Source: Hydractinia symbiolongicarpus (Eukaryota; Cnidaria; Hydrozoa; Anthoathecata; Hydractiniidae). Taken from it: DNA of 64,000 nucleotides. The stretch covers positions 17,812,001 through 17,876,000 of the forward strand of contig NC_079880.1 of the NCBI RefSeq assembly GCF_029227915.1, given 5' to 3'. Within the stretch, counting starts at the first letter, position 1, and each line of letters begins with the position of its first letter. The position numbers were made by a program, and so were the translations under genes. Below are positions 23,555 to 35,961 of the stretch, piece after piece. Under the pieces are notes generated by a model. It was not told the DNA's origin. It was given only the letters and a program-made list of their open reading frames with translations, and made no database searches.

Positions 23555-24130
23555 AGGCCGCCACTCAAACTTATGACTGACTCCGACACAGAACCAACTG
23601 CCTTTCATACACCAATATCCGTCCCTAAACACTAGCAGGACAATGTACATGTTGGTCTTGATCGTGATGTACAACTCTGCTTCATAGACCCAATACCAAT
23701 AGAGAACTGGTTACCTGGTATCATAGAATAGTGGTTTGCCCTAAACAGAATGTCAAACTAAGACATCATCCTTGATATGGTGTCATCTGATGGTGATCCT
23801 AAATTAGGTAAAACAGGCACAACAAAATTTTTGCCCAACTGGGAAGTTCACCACTGCCTTTCCTCAGTCCCACACAGCAATTTTTGTGCGGGAATTGGCA
23901 TAAAGACAATTAAATGCAGGGTCATGGACAGCACTGGCCCCAACAGTGAGCTTGATACCACCAACTTCTAACCTTCCATGCTCACTTTTACTGCAACTCA
24001 GCTAGCCAGGACATAACACTGTCATAAGCAATATGCATTTTTGGCCAACCAATTGAAGACTTCATCCCCATCCTTCCTGGGAAATACACTACCCACAAAA
24101 CATGGCAAAAAACACTGCATCACCAAGAAT
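23555..24130 (+). pseudogene. Ty3/gypsy retrotransposon remnant (RT start fused to integrase)
   Basis: Broken + strand frames read a pol segment with TDSDTEPTAFHTPI, GLDRDVQL and DPIPIENWLPG, which resembles the region leading into gypsy RT. Then come SDGDPKLG, TTKFLPNWEVHHCLSS and PHSNFCAGIGIKTIK, resembling the integrase core (DGGPEF ... WGVxHRLSS ... PHSN). Finally FGQPIEDFIPILPGKY is typical of the region after the core. Stops and frameshifts are scattered. RT, RNase H and the integrase zinc domain are missing between the two parts. Confidence 0.55.
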
Positions 24131-25309
24131 AAGAGTTTAAAATGTAGGGGCCCTTACCCCATAGCATACTATTGCTTATGATGGTATTTTAGCATTTTTA
24201 AACATAGTTCTAAGTATACTTTTAGAATATTTATAGTTTTATAAGGTTCCAAAGTATGACAAAGATATTTTTACAGAAAAATTCCTTTTTGTCAAGATTT
24301 TCGAAAAGACAGATTATGTAAGACTTTAATGTTTCACAAACTTTTGATAGGGTTCTTAACGTTGAAAGAGATAGGCTATAAGTTAAAAAAATCTAATAAT
24401 GCCTTTGTTCTCATACTTTTAAAAAAGATATTTCCATCATATAGTATAAACCATTAAAAGCAATTTTTTCATCTTAATACACTCAAAGCAATTGATTATT
24501 AAAATTTTGTAAAATTTGAGTTTGAATCCAAGGTACTTTTACAAGAAAGAATAGACCTTTCCCGAATTTCCTAATTATGCCAAACTCATTTAAAGAGGTC
24601 TATACTAAAAATAATTCTTATTCCTACTAAATTCCCTAGCAAAAGGTGTAACAAATTATTTATATTTAATTTTCGTTAAGTGCCTCAATTCCGAACTGAA
24701 AGTTACGGTCAAACCCTTTATATAGCCGAGCTTCCTAAAAATAGCCACCTTTTCAAAATAATTATTTTCTTTAAATCTAAATAGAATCTAACCAGAATAT
24801 TATATTGCTCTAAAAACTTTTTTTTATCTAATTTTTTTTTTCTTTTTTCTAATTTTTGTCATGATATAATTTAATATTCTATCTGAATATCTTTATTTGA
24901 AGAGCACAGAACCATTATAAAATTTTTATAATGGTTCTGTCATAATTATTATAATTAATGAAATTCAAGAAAGTTTTATTGCATGAGAAAAGTGGATAAA
25001 ATTTTGTGCAGATTAAATTTCACAATTTTCGCAGTTTTTGCAAAATAATATTAAATACATGCGAAATCAATAAAAATTCAGGCAACCCCAAAATCCATGT
25101 GTTATTGAATTTTAAAAAACTTATTTTCTTTAGTGTTTCTAAGGGGTAGAGTAAAATAGACGAAATTTTAAACCATTTTTATTATATTCTTTCTATGTTT
25201 ACATGATAAGCACGGTAGAGACTAAAAAACAATTTTGAATCAATTTCTATTATCAAACAATTTTTAATTAATTTCTGTTATTATTATCTTATTTGTGAAA
25301 TTTCACGTG
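24131..25309. other. Very AT-rich stretch, no gene seen
   Basis: No supported ORF. It contains a near-perfect palindrome at 24907-24939 (CAGAACCATTATAAAA and its reverse complement around one T). Confidence 0.4.
24907..24939. repeat. 16-bp perfect palindrome
   Basis: CAGAACCATTATAAAA, one central T, then the exact reverse complement. No associated gene. Confidence 0.85.
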
Positions 25310-26017
25310 AAGGGTGGCCAACGATTTTGTTTCTTTCTTGATCACACACTTTAATAACAAATGGATCAAAGCTGTTGTTCTTTTCGGAATAGCAGTTAAG
25401 CAACTTGTTGACATGTTTCGTTGCCAAATGACATCAGAAGTAATGGATCTGCTTGAAAAAGAAAACATATTGGTGTTGTGCGTACCCAAAAATATGACAC
25501 ATTTTTTCCAACCACTTGATTTAACTGTAAATTCGTGGGCCAAGATTTACATGAAAGAAAAATTTGCATATATGGTATGCTCAGAAATTAAATAAGGCTT
25601 GGACAGAGGATTAAAATTGTTTCAATTGTTTCATAAAACTGTTGCTTGCGAAGTGGCTGATTGATTTATACAATAAGCCAACAGGAGGTTGTCACCAGTG
25701 GTTGGAGAGCATCTGGAATTTTAAGCGCTGTAAAAGAAGGGACTAGAAATCTGCCTATGTTAGATTCATTCACTGATATTAATCCTCTTGAAACCAGTGT
25801 CAAAGGCATGCTTACAATCAATTCCTTCTCACATAGACCCGCACAGTCAATTCTTTCCCACATAGTTAATGAAAGAAACATTGATTCTGACAGTGAATTT
25901 GAATACCAGGTCAAAGATAATGAAGGCAGTGAAGATGAGGATGAGGAAGAAACCAATAAAGTTGAAAACAAGGTAAAAGACAGAAATTTTTTTAATTTTA
26001 TTTTAAATAATAAATAA
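25310..26017 (+). pseudogene. DDE transposase remnant (pogo/Tigger/jerky-like)
   Basis: A 93-codon ORF (25314-25595) contains MTSEVMDLLEKENILVLCVP, then KNMTHFFQPLDLTVN. This corresponds to the region between the second and third catalytic residues of DDE_1 transposases, where the hallmark VPxNxTxxxQPLDLxxN occurs. After a frame change near 25670 the ORF at 25661-26017 continues with VTSGWRASGILSAV and LPMLDSF, which fits the DDE C-terminal region, and ends in an acidic tail. The DNA-binding N-terminus and first aspartate are absent. Confidence 0.6.
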
Positions 26018-26091
26018 ATAGTTGTTTTTAGAAGATAAAGTAGAGCAAATTATTTTTAGATTTTTTTTTTTTTTTTAAATTATACCTTTCT

Positions 26092-27560
26092 TCACTTGTC
26101 TACCCTAAACAAGGTATATTCAGTTTTACTTGCATTTAAGGAAATTTTGTTTGCATTGAGCCATTGCGTCAAAAGCTTGAGATTAATGTTGATTCTCTTG
26201 GAAAGTGACTTTAACGACTTGTTGAAGCATATCAGATTAGTGTCATTGGCTAAGTGATGGACAAGAGAGTACTTCATAACATGATGCAGATCATTTATGC
26301 AGATAGAGGACCAAGCACAGAACCTTGAGGGACACCATGATGGGCAAATTTTTATGTTGAGTTATATATCCATTTATTGATACAAATTGTTGGCAATTTG
26401 AAAGATATGATCGCAACAAATTAAGTGGCTTTCCCCTGATGCCGTAATGGAAAAGTTTTTTAGGGAGAATTTCATGATGAACAGTGTCAAAAGCCTTATG
26501 AAGGTCAATGAAAACACCACAGGCAAAATTACCAGAATCTAATGCATCCATAAGATAATTTTATGCCCAGTTAGAAACTGATATACACGTTTGTATATTA
26601 GCTTCTCAAAAATTTTATCAATGTTAGATAATAGAGAAATAGGGCAATAATTGGTGCAATTTGTTTTGGAACCTTTTTTATGAACAGGTATCACCTTCGC
26701 AATTTTAAGCTTGGGTGGAAAGACACCAGTTGAAAAAGAAAGATTGATGAGAATAGATAATGGCTTGGCAATTTCAGTTCTGAGAAGAGATAATATTGAA
26801 TTTGGAATGCCAGAAGGACCAGTAGATTTATTTAAGTTTAGGGAAGAGATGCAAGAGATTATTTCGATTTTATCAACAGGAGATATAAGAAAAAGGAGAA
26901 AGGATTACGGTCATGAAAAAAATGTGAGAAGTGCTTTGATGAAAAAGGTATTTTAGCCTGTATTTTGTCAGCAATAGATGAAAAATAGTTATTAAAAGTG
27001 TTAGATATGGTGGTAGGGCAGAAATAGGTTCATTGTTCACTTCAAGACAAGTGGGAGAGGATGAGTTGTTAGATTTAGAAAAGTTGTTAGATTTAGAAGA
27101 GCTGATAGAGTTGATGCCCCTCCATACCTTTCGTATGTTTTGTAGGTTATCACAAAAATATTGTGACAGATATTTATTTTTACTCTGCCTGCACAGGAAT
27201 ACAATTTGATTGCGATATAATTTATGTTGCTTATGGAGAGCAGATTTAACTGTAGGATTTTTCGCCTTAATAAAAGAATTATACAGTTTATCACGTTGGC
27301 TAATAGATTTGATGAGGTTTAGAGTCACGTTTTAATTGTTTTCTGTTTAATTTTTTTGTGGAGCATATTGGTCCAAAAGGATCTTGGCTCTGTTGAAGAA
27401 ATTGCAAAATTTATATCATTATCATCATTTATATCATCAGATCCCACATTTAAAACTTCATTCCAGCTTGTATCGTTAAACTTTTGGACAAAACTTTTGC
27501 GCTTAAATTTTTTTCAATTTCTGAACATTATAAAGTTTTTTTTGAGTTAGAAATTGTGGT
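26092..27560 (-). pseudogene. LINE C, degraded non-LTR retrotransposon lacking its 3' part
   Basis: From high to low coordinates the minus strand encodes the endonuclease-RT linker (27560-26873, QHKLYRNQIV, KNKYLSQYF, KVWRGINSI), then PKLKIAKVIPVHKKGS (RT motif region), FIDLHKAFDTVHHEIL, LANDTNLICF (degenerate YADD box) and WLNANKISLNASKTEYTLF. Frames shift and stops intervene. Coding similarity stops at about 26092 and is followed on the minus strand by a 15-17-nt A run. Thumb and C-terminal domains are missing, so the copy appears truncated at its 3' side. Confidence 0.65.
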
Positions 27561-27641
27561 AAATGGTCAGGACACTTCCATGAAGTTGCGCTCTTTTCAT
27601 TCTATTGGCATATATACTTTATTATTACTACAGAATTAGTG

Positions 27642-27890
27642 CTAATAGTCTAAACCATGTTCAGGCCTTGCCATGAGCAAATAACCTCCCGAGCAATTAA
27701 TTGCTCGCGTCAGAGTGTCTACTCGAGTAATTTTGCTTGCCATATTTTTCGCTAAAAAAACTTTACATAGTCTTTCAGGGCACACACCTAAAACGTCCGC
27801 CACATTTCCAGTTTTGTCGGACATGTACGTAGCTCCTTTTGAACTTTCGTCGATTAAAACGTCCGATAGATTTCGGTTTTGGTCGGACAC
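27642..27890 (-). CDS. Unrecognised 82-codon ORF or exon remnant
   Basis: The frame reads RNLSDVLIDESSKGATYMSD, then GNVADVLGVCPERLCKVFLA. The composition looks protein-like and the frame stays open upstream of the first Met. Two ~14-bp copies of a CGGACGTTTTA-like motif fall inside it. It is not assigned to a family. It could be an exon of a host gene or of an element, or chance. Confidence 0.2.
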   Translation of the reverse strand: MSDQNRNLSDVLIDESSKGATYMSDKTGNVADVLGVCPERLCKVFLAKNMASKITRVDTLTRAINCSGGYLLMARPEHGLDY

Positions 27891-28289
27891 TCAGAAATAT
27901 TGGATAGTCCTGGTCATTTAAATCCACAAGCTAGCCTATTCATAGCCAACCTGACCATCCAAGCTAATTCACCGACTCCTGACTTAGTTAAAAACTACGT
28001 AGACATAAATCTCTTTTGCCCGGCCCCTTTGTCGTTGGAAACCAGGTCTTACACAAGAAATCCAGCCATGCAGCTCTGAACTAATACGGAGGTGAATGCT
28101 GACGGAGCACGGATGAGCAAGTCTGCAAATCTGCACTTACAGGCGAGAACAGACAATTTATCATAGATTTAATTGTAGATAAATTCTTCATTTGACGAAA
28201 CAATTGGAAACAATAACAGGTCCAAATTTAATGGATTATTTTCTTTATGCCGCAACTGTTATTCAAACAATTTTAAAAACGAAACCCAC

Positions 28290-29864
28290 GTCATCATCAT
28301 CATCATCATCATTCTCGGCTTAACGTCCGTTTTCCATGCTAGCATGAGTTGGACGGGGTATATTAATGACCCTCTTCCAATCTGATCTAGACTGTGTTAG
28401 ATCTAAACTCAACTTCCTCTCTATCAAGTCTGTCCTTATAACCTCCTGCCAAGTCTTTCTCGGTCTGCCTCTGGGCTTTGCCCCAGGAACTATCAAGTCT
28501 CTACACTTTCTTACCCAATTATCCTCCTCCATTCTTTCCAAGTGCCCCAGCCAATTCAATCTTCTTATCTGGATAACATCTTTAATTCTACGGAGACTTA
28601 GCCTGCTTCTTAGCTCATCTGAACTCTTTCTGTCTCTCAGACTGGCATTACACATCCACCTAACCATTCACATATCATTCCTTTCTAAACGGTCAAGATC
28701 TTCCTGCTTCACTGCCCATGTCTCACTACCGTACAACATAACACTTCTTACACAGGCCTCATACAACCTACCTTTTACCTCAATTGACAGGACTCTGCTA
28801 GTCAATAAAGGAAGTAACTCTCTAAACTTTTTCCAAGCAGAACGTATCCTGCAAGTAACACTTCTTCCAACACCCCCTTCACTGCCCAACATATCACCTA
28901 AGTAACAGAAGTTCTTAACTATCTCTAACGAGCCACTGTTGTACATCATTAAAGCTGGAAATACTTCATTCTCTATAATCTCACCTTTGCAACGCTTGCA
29001 TACAAACTGTATGTCAGCTCTTAACCTTCCACTAATACTACTGCACTTCTTATGTACCCAATGCTTGCAAGTCTGACAAAAAATTGAGTTACTACCAACC
29101 CCTTTCCTGCAAACTCCACAAGGCCACTTTCCAACTACAAGGTCACACTTGGCTGCAATGCTACTTATCATGACTTTAGACTTTGCTGTGTTTACCTTCA
29201 GCCCTTTCTCTTCTAGTCCTTTCTTCCACTTCTCAAACTTTTTAACTAATTCTTCCATCGACTCTGCTATGAGAACCAAATCATCTGCATACAATAACTC
29301 CCATGGACAACCTGTTCTGAACTCTATCGACAGCGCTTCTAAGACTAGAATAAACAACAAAGGACTAAGTACAGAACCCTGATGTATACCAACATTTACA
29401 CTCAATTCATCACTAAGTGAATCGTTAATCCTGACACGACTTCTAGCATTGCTGTACATAGACTGTACCATCGTAACTAGCCACTCATCCACACCTAATT
29501 TTCTCATAGCCCACCAAATAACTTTACATGGCACTCCATCAAAAGCTTTCTCTAAATCTACAAAGGCAAAATAGAGATTCTTTCTCTTTCCTAAATACTT
29601 TTCCTGAAGCTGTCTGAGTAAAAATATTGCATCTGTAGTGCCACGCCCTGGAACAAAACCAAATTGCATCTTATCTATATCAATTCTTTCTCTAAGTAAC
29701 TTATCAATCACTCTTTCAATAACTTTCATTACTTGATCAACCAACTTCAAACCTCTATAGTTACCCCTTTCTAATGCATCACCCTTTCCCTTGAAACAAT
29801 TCACTATTACACTCGACTGCCACTCACTCGGAATAGCACCATCCTTTATAATCTGGTTAGCAAG
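28290..29864 (-). pseudogene. LINE A, 3' half: reverse transcriptase and C-terminal domain
   Basis: A 378-codon ORF (29804-28668) contains MQFGFVPGRGTTDAIF, FAFVDLEKAFDGVP, GIHQGSVLSPLLF and LLYADDLVLIAE (the YADD active site). A cysteine/histidine finger follows (PCGVCRKGVGSNS ... CKHWVHKKCSSISG ... FVCKRC), then MLYGSETW. A frame change near 28667 leads to RRLNWLGHLERM and PRGRPRKTW. The 3' end is a (TGA)n/(ATG)n tail at 28290-28315. The 5' half resumes at 40067. Subfamily (CR1/L2/RTE-like) is not decided. Confidence 0.85.
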
Positions 29865-30563
29865 ACTTAATTGTCTTGGTTACTCAGTAAAAACACGCTT
29901 ATTAATCAAGAATATTGTATTATGGCACATTTTGGTATACAACATCATACGCATGGAACGCAATTTGTAAATTTGGGGAATGGATTGGGATGCCGGGTAA
30001 GAAAATAAATAAGTAAGGCAGGACAGATAACGCATGCTGCTAGTAATCATAACAAGGTAATCACACCAAAATGCTTGCCCAAGGCAAAGAATGTAATTTC
30101 CTAAGAGTATGCACTTTTGTGGTTGCCCCTCACAAGTTTATGTCCTCATGGATCATAAAAAAAATAATAATAATAATAAATATTTAAAGTGGCTAGCCCA
30201 GAAAATCACAAAAACCTATAGTTAGTGGATTGTTTCCACTGGGGGCCACTAGAACAAAAAAGAAACAAAAAATGATAAACCTTAGACTGCCTCAGCTCAA
30301 TCAAACATAGTAACATTTATAATCTGTGAAAATTGAAAAGAAAAAGAATAAAAAACAAAAATTAAAAAGTTAAAAAGTGATCTCCATTAGAATTTGCCAA
30401 ATACATTAGAGATGGAAGTCTTAAACGAAAGCAGACTTCCATCACAGGTCACTTGGTCTGGAAGATTATTCCACACTTTTGCAGCTCTAAATGGGAAGGC
30501 TTTTTTGCCAAATTCCGTGTTGACCAAAGGAAGTGTGAACCTGTTTTTTGAAGCTCCTCTTGT

Positions 30564-32487
30564 TTAATGATTATGACAGTTTTTTGTCAAAAGGAATTTT
30601 GAGCGCATGTACTCAGGAGCAATGTGATTCATGGCTTTGAAAACTAATATGGCATCGTTTTTGATGAGTAAATTATTCATTGAATATTCCCTCTCTTTCC
30701 CAAGAAAGGTACGGACACATTTTAATCGTTTTTCTATTTTTCCCAATCTACCTTGGGTGGCACAAGCCCATGCCGAGGAGCAGTAGTTGAAATATGGCAT
30801 GACAAGTGCATTAATTAAAAGGTTTTTTGTGTGAGGTGTTAAACAGGATGCAATGGTTCTAATTTTAGAATATTTAATTAGTATTTTTCTATTCATGTCA
30901 ATAATGTGCTTTTCCCATTGCATTTTTGGATCAAATGTTACCCCAAGATATTTAACTTTTTCGCTCCTCTTCAAAGGAATACCCATATAGTTGATAGTTT
31001 TGTTCTCAACTTTTTTTAACTGGCTGTGGTTGCCGAAAAAGATTGTTTCAGTTTTGTCCGTATTAATAGTCATTTTGTTATTATTCAGCCAGAGTTCGAC
31101 TTGCGAAAGTTCTAACTCGACCTGGGAGACAAGGGTATCCAAGTTTTTATGAGACGAAATAATTATTGTATCATCTGCATATAGATGGTGGTAGTTTGAA
31201 TTGATGACAGATTTTAAGTCATCAATATACAAAAGAAAGAGCAGGGGCCCCAACACAGATCTCTGCGGCACCTCAAAAGCATCTTCATGAAGCAGATCTG
31301 ATCCTGTGTCGTTTACAAAAGTCAGCTGCATTCGGCCCGTTAAGTAGGACTCGAACCAGTCAAAGGCAGCATCTCTGATGCCAAAACACCATAGTTTTTT
31401 TAACAAAATTTTATGATCAACAGTGTCAAAAGCTTTTTTAAGGTCAATGAGCACAGCACAAACAAAGTTATGTTGGTCGAGCTCAGTAAGAATAAAATCA
31501 GAGACATCGACTACTGCAGTTTCTGTGGAAAAGAGTTTTCGAAATCCGGACTGTCTGTCATTCAGGAAGTTGTGCTCGGGAAATAAAATGAGACATTTGC
31601 TCATGCACTAACTTTTCAAAAATTTTCATAGGAATTGGCAAAATGGAGATAGGCCGATAATTAGTAGGATCTGTTTTATTGCCACTTTTAAAAATAGGCG
31701 AGACCCTTTTAGTCTTCCAACATTTAGGTACATAACCAGTAAATAAAGATTTGTTGAAAAGACTTGATAAATAAATACTTAAAACTGACGAACCTGCTTT
31801 TAGCAGTTGTAAACCAATTCCGTCCAAGCCTGTAGCTTTATTAAGTTTTAGTGAACTAATTATTTTTTCGACATTTTTGGTCTCAATACGAGCCCACCGA
31901 AAATCGTGTCCGCTAACAGGTGGATTAACATTAGTAGTGTCAGAAGAAAATTTAGAGGCTAGTTTGGCACCAACACTGACAAAAAATGAATTGAATGTGT
32001 TGGAAATTTCTTTTGGGTGAGAAGTTTCTGTACCATCATTTTGGACTACTCGTTTTATCGAGGTAGTATTGCCTGACTTATCAGGAACCAGTTTTTTTAG
32101 GGTTTTCCAAAGTTGTTTTGGCCGTTTTTGAAAGTCCTGCAAAACGTCATTATAGTACTCGTTTTTAAGTCGATTTTTGAGACCTATTACCTGGTTCCTT
32201 TTTTGTTTGAAAGCTTCCCAGTCTATGATGGATTTTGTTTTTGATGCTTTCCGTTTCAAGAAGTCTCTTTCTTTGATGGCTATTATTAATTCATCAGTGA
32301 CCCATGCCTCAACACGGCCAGAAAATCTATGTGTTTTGAAAGGGGCATGTTTGTCAGCCACTGTTTTAACATTTTTATTCAGTTTCTCACATGCTTCATC
32401 AAGGTCATCATAATTATTAAAATATGACCAGAAAAGCCTCTTCACTGAAGTTCTTGTAGCTAAGAACCTTGCATGTTTTAGGTTCAA
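30564..32487 (-). pseudogene. LINE B ORF part 2: reverse transcriptase
   Basis: Two overlapping frames. 32487-31558 holds the linker and RT start (LNKATGLDGIGLQLLKAG, KRVSPIFKSGNK, NYRPISILPIPMKIFEKLV). 31604-30564 holds CAVLIDLKKAFDTVDHKILL, RSVLGPLLFLLYIDDL, HHLYADDTIIIS (YADD), EKVKYLGVTFDP and the C-terminal domain (EREYSMNNLL). A frameshift near 31570-31600 separates them. Only two frame errors over ~3.4 kb of coding sequence imply a fairly recent insertion. Confidence 0.85.
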
Positions 32488-33928
32488 ATTTTGGCCTTTT
32501 GAATTTTCTGATCACATAAACTAAATTGTGATCACTGATGCCTAAATCCATGACACCAGTTTTAAAAATACAAGAACTGTTAGAAAGTATCAAGTCTATA
32601 AGAGTGCTACTATTTTCAGTAACACGAGTTGGCTCCGTAATATGTTGTTTTAGGAAAAGAGTGGAGCATAATTCCTTTATTTTGGAGGAAAGAGCATATT
32701 TTGAAAGCATGTTACAGTTAAAATCTCCCAAGATAAAAACTTCTTTTTCTTTTGGGAGCTTGTTAAAACACTGTTTAAAATGAGTACACAGGTTTTCGGT
32801 ACTCTGCAAATCACTACCTCCAGGTGGCCTGTAAACCCCACACACGTAAATAGGTTTAGTTTTTTTCAGGCACACTTTCACCCATAGTGATTCAACATTT
32901 TCGAAGTAAAGGTGTTTCAAAAGGTGGCTATCCAAGTTTTCATTAACAAAAATTAGAACACCCCCACCTCGTCTATTCCTATAACAAACATAGCCATCAA
33001 TTTTAACGTCATTGTCAGTGATGGTGTCATCAATTTTGGTTTCACAGATGGAGAATACATCAAGTTTTGTTTGATGTAGCAGAAGTTTAACATAGTCTAG
33101 TTTGGATGACAGACCATTAATGTTGAGATGGGCCATTTTTAAGCCCTCTCCATTTCTGATTGCCTCAAAATCAAAGTTTTCATCAATAGTAATATTGATG
33201 TTGTCCGGAATTTCGTCACCAAATGACTCCTCATTACCAAAGGGCAAATTACGAGAAAGACAGGGACTGCAAACGAAAAACAGTTTATCTTCAGGAGTCT
33301 TCATAAATTGTTGATATTTTTTATCAGAAATACGCTCACATTTTTTATGAGCCCATAATCCACACTTGTCACAAGAAAGTGCTTTGTGTGTTTTTGTCAC
33401 AGGTTTTAAGCATGAAGAACAGGGATACTTAACAGGACCTGGGTTGAGGCAGATGTCCCCTGACAAGAGGATTAAAAAATAGAAATACTTGTGCCTGCTT
33501 GGCTTAAGTTTTGATAAAGCCATTAATTTTAATTGGAGAGTGAGCTGGGTTTCAGAAACTCTATTGCAGGCATCAAGTGAAGAGATAGAAAAGAAACTCC
33601 TATCTAGTCGACTCATTTCGTTGTTGTTGGGTGAGCTACTTTTGAACGAAGGTTTTGTATTGCTCAAAAATACAACGAACACAAAAATCAGTTTTAGCGT
33701 AAATGTGGGGTTTCCTACCTGAGTAAAGTTATTTTTAAGTCGTAGAGAGATTATTCTACGGTTATGTGCTCTTCGAAAACTATGTTTGAAGGATCTGAGG
33801 CAAGCCCATTTCCTTACGATGTTACACAGAAGGAGCAGCAAGAACCCACAACACAGCAAAGCTACCATATTAGATGATAGATGGATAAAAAACTGACTGG
33901 GATAAAAACAATTTATTAACAAAAACAA
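32417..33928 (-). pseudogene. LINE B ORF part 1: 2A-like motif, PHD finger, endonuclease
   Basis: A 503-codon ORF. Residues ~1-95 are hydrophobic and of doubtful relevance. At 157-165 lies GDICLNPGP, resembling the ribosome-skipping 2A core (D-V/I-E-x-N-P-G-P) with Cys for Glu. A PHD-like finger follows (YPCSSCLKPVTKTHKALSCD ... WAHKKCE ... FVCSPC). The APE endonuclease has LKMAHLNINGLSSKLDYVKL, FSICETKID, GGGVLIFV, CGVYRPPGG, FILGDFNCN and GISDHNLVYV. A one-base insertion in a T run near 32435 shifts it out of frame with part 2. Confidence 0.8.
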
Positions 33929-34999
33929 TAATTTAAAAACTTACAAAACAACAAATTAAAGAAATGAAAAGATATAAATGAAGTAAAGAAGGCAGTACAA
34001 TATATAATAAATCAAAAAGGACTTAGCTGTCAAAGCAGGAGCTCTTCCAGCTTTAGTCTTCTTTTTTCTTTCTTCGACTTAGCGCGCCAAGACCGGAGCG
34101 TTTTAGATACGTCCGACTTCAACGAGAGCTAAACACGGAATCATAGTATTGTGAACGGTTTCCAAGGCATGACCCAGATCTCTTCATGCATGAATTACAT
34201 ACTCATATCCTCTATTCACGAGGTACATTTCATAACTAATAATACATTTACTTGTCACTTGTAATTAATGATTAATTATTTAGTTTATTAATTATATACT
34301 TATTTAATAATTTATTCTCATGCATGAAGGATATTGTTTCTCTTTCACTTCAATCATGAAGGTACACTGCACTTCACTATAAACCGATAATCACATATGG
34401 TGTCTTCTGCACCCAATAAACATGTGTTATCAATAATCATGAGCTAAAGGTGGAATGCACAAGCTGGTCCAGTATTGGCCCAGCGTGTGTTACCACATAA
34501 TAATAATATCAGGATTCATAAAAGGGTGTGCCTCACAATGATAATAAGTGATAATAATATCAAGTAATAATAAGATACACAAGCCTCACACACGCATCTG
34601 TCCAAATGTTATATGGCTGACGTAGGAAGGCCGACATCTCCAAATTTCCCCAAATTAGTGTGGGTATTGGAGGAAAAAGTCAGTCGTTAAGAGTACCGGC
34701 TTATATGCGTCAACAACATACATACATACAAAGGAGCCTAGACACACGTAAAACTGTACAATAGCTATAAAAAGCAAAAAACAGTCTGTGGTTAAAATAA
34801 ACACAAAGTCATAATACTTGACATATATAAAATCCATATTCTGACACGAATTGTGTATGTAACCACAGGACCTAGTCTAGTAATTATAATACAATAAATA
34901 ACAAAGAACACTGTACATTTAAATGGATTGAATGTCCCACAACTTAGGCACGTCATTGAGGTTGGCTATTTTAGAACACCACTGTTAGTGTTAACACTT

Positions 35000-35941
35000 T
35001 ATTGGGAAGATGGATATATCGACGATAACAGTCGCTGGACCACCTGCCTAAGATCTAAATGGCAGAGTCTGGAATACCGCAAGATGCTGCGGCAGAGGCC
35101 CCACCAATCCTGAAGCTATGCGTATTGAGATCGGGCCCATTTACACTAATTTTTACAAAGGCAGAAACTAACTTCCTAGTAACAAATTCGCCGTTGGAGA
35201 GAACAAACCAAGGACCCTGATGAGTACCTCGGTACACAAGAAATTGAGAGAAAGCTTTGACAGGACACAAATCACCCTTAATCCTCCCAAACCTAATTTG
35301 AAATGTTTTCCTAAAGGGATCGGTTTTAGAACTTTTGATAGTCATATAAAGAGTATTGTTGCAAGGTGAGAAGCTAAACTCGGATGGGGACAAGTGAATA
35401 TTGGGATCAAAATTGGTTTTGGAAGGGCAAACATATTCCGAAACTCTTAACAGACCAAATAAGGCAAACAAAATAAGGCATCGCCACATAGCTTTGTCAC
35501 AAAATGAAAAACATGAATTGTTGATAAATCTTAGCATTTCGTGTAAGTGGGAGGGCGTGATTGGCAGTCTCTGGCGGCTTACAACATTCTCAGTTCGCCG
35601 AATACCCCTCATTACGTAGTACAATTTTCCCATGTCAGATATCTTTTCGGAAAATCCACAGATTAGACTTTGGTACTGTATCCCACACAAGTACACCTTA
35701 ATAGTAGCATATTTGAACCGCGTTGACATAAAAGTGACATAGAGCTGAAGGTGGATTCAATGAGCGGAAACATCGGGATAGAGGCGTGGTGGCAAAACAT
35801 TCTGTAGGATGAGAGTCCAGAACGGTAGGTAAGTCTGGTGTTTGGTGATAAAGCAGCATCGAAGAGGTAATTCATTGTCACACTAAGCATTCGGAGATTG
35901 ACGAGGGGATAGGAGTAGGAAGCTCTTCGGCGTATGGGCAC
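35000..35941 (-). pseudogene. DIRS-like tyrosine recombinase
   Basis: The N-terminal part (35941-35663) has the core-binding region (AALSPNTRLTYRSGLSSYRM). After a frame change near 35700 the catalytic part (35729-35055) has FALFGLLRVSEYVC (first Arg) and THSFRIGGASAAASCG (HxxR). A TAG stop at 35055 precedes the expected GRWSSDCYRRYIHL with the catalytic Tyr, still readable in the same frame. It would integrate circular cDNA without target duplication. Tetrad positions are all present but split by a frameshift and a stop. Confidence 0.8.
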
Positions 35942-35961
35942 TGCTCTTTGAACTTTGCGAC

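Larger units (their letters stand above)
30158..34139 (-). mobile_element. LINE B, nearly full-length non-LTR retrotransposon in the DIRS element
   Basis: Flanked by a 6-bp duplication ATCATA (30152-30157 and 34140-34145). The empty-site version, GATCATA followed by ATATTGTGAACGG, is seen once in the short DIRS relative near 56795. The 3' end has an (ATT)n plus A tail, on the + strand AAAAAAAATAATAATAATAA near 30158-30180. The coding order on the minus strand is hydrophobic leader, 2A-like motif, PHD-like finger, endonuclease, RT. Two single frameshifts break it. The type resembles CR1/L2 elements. Confidence 0.85.
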
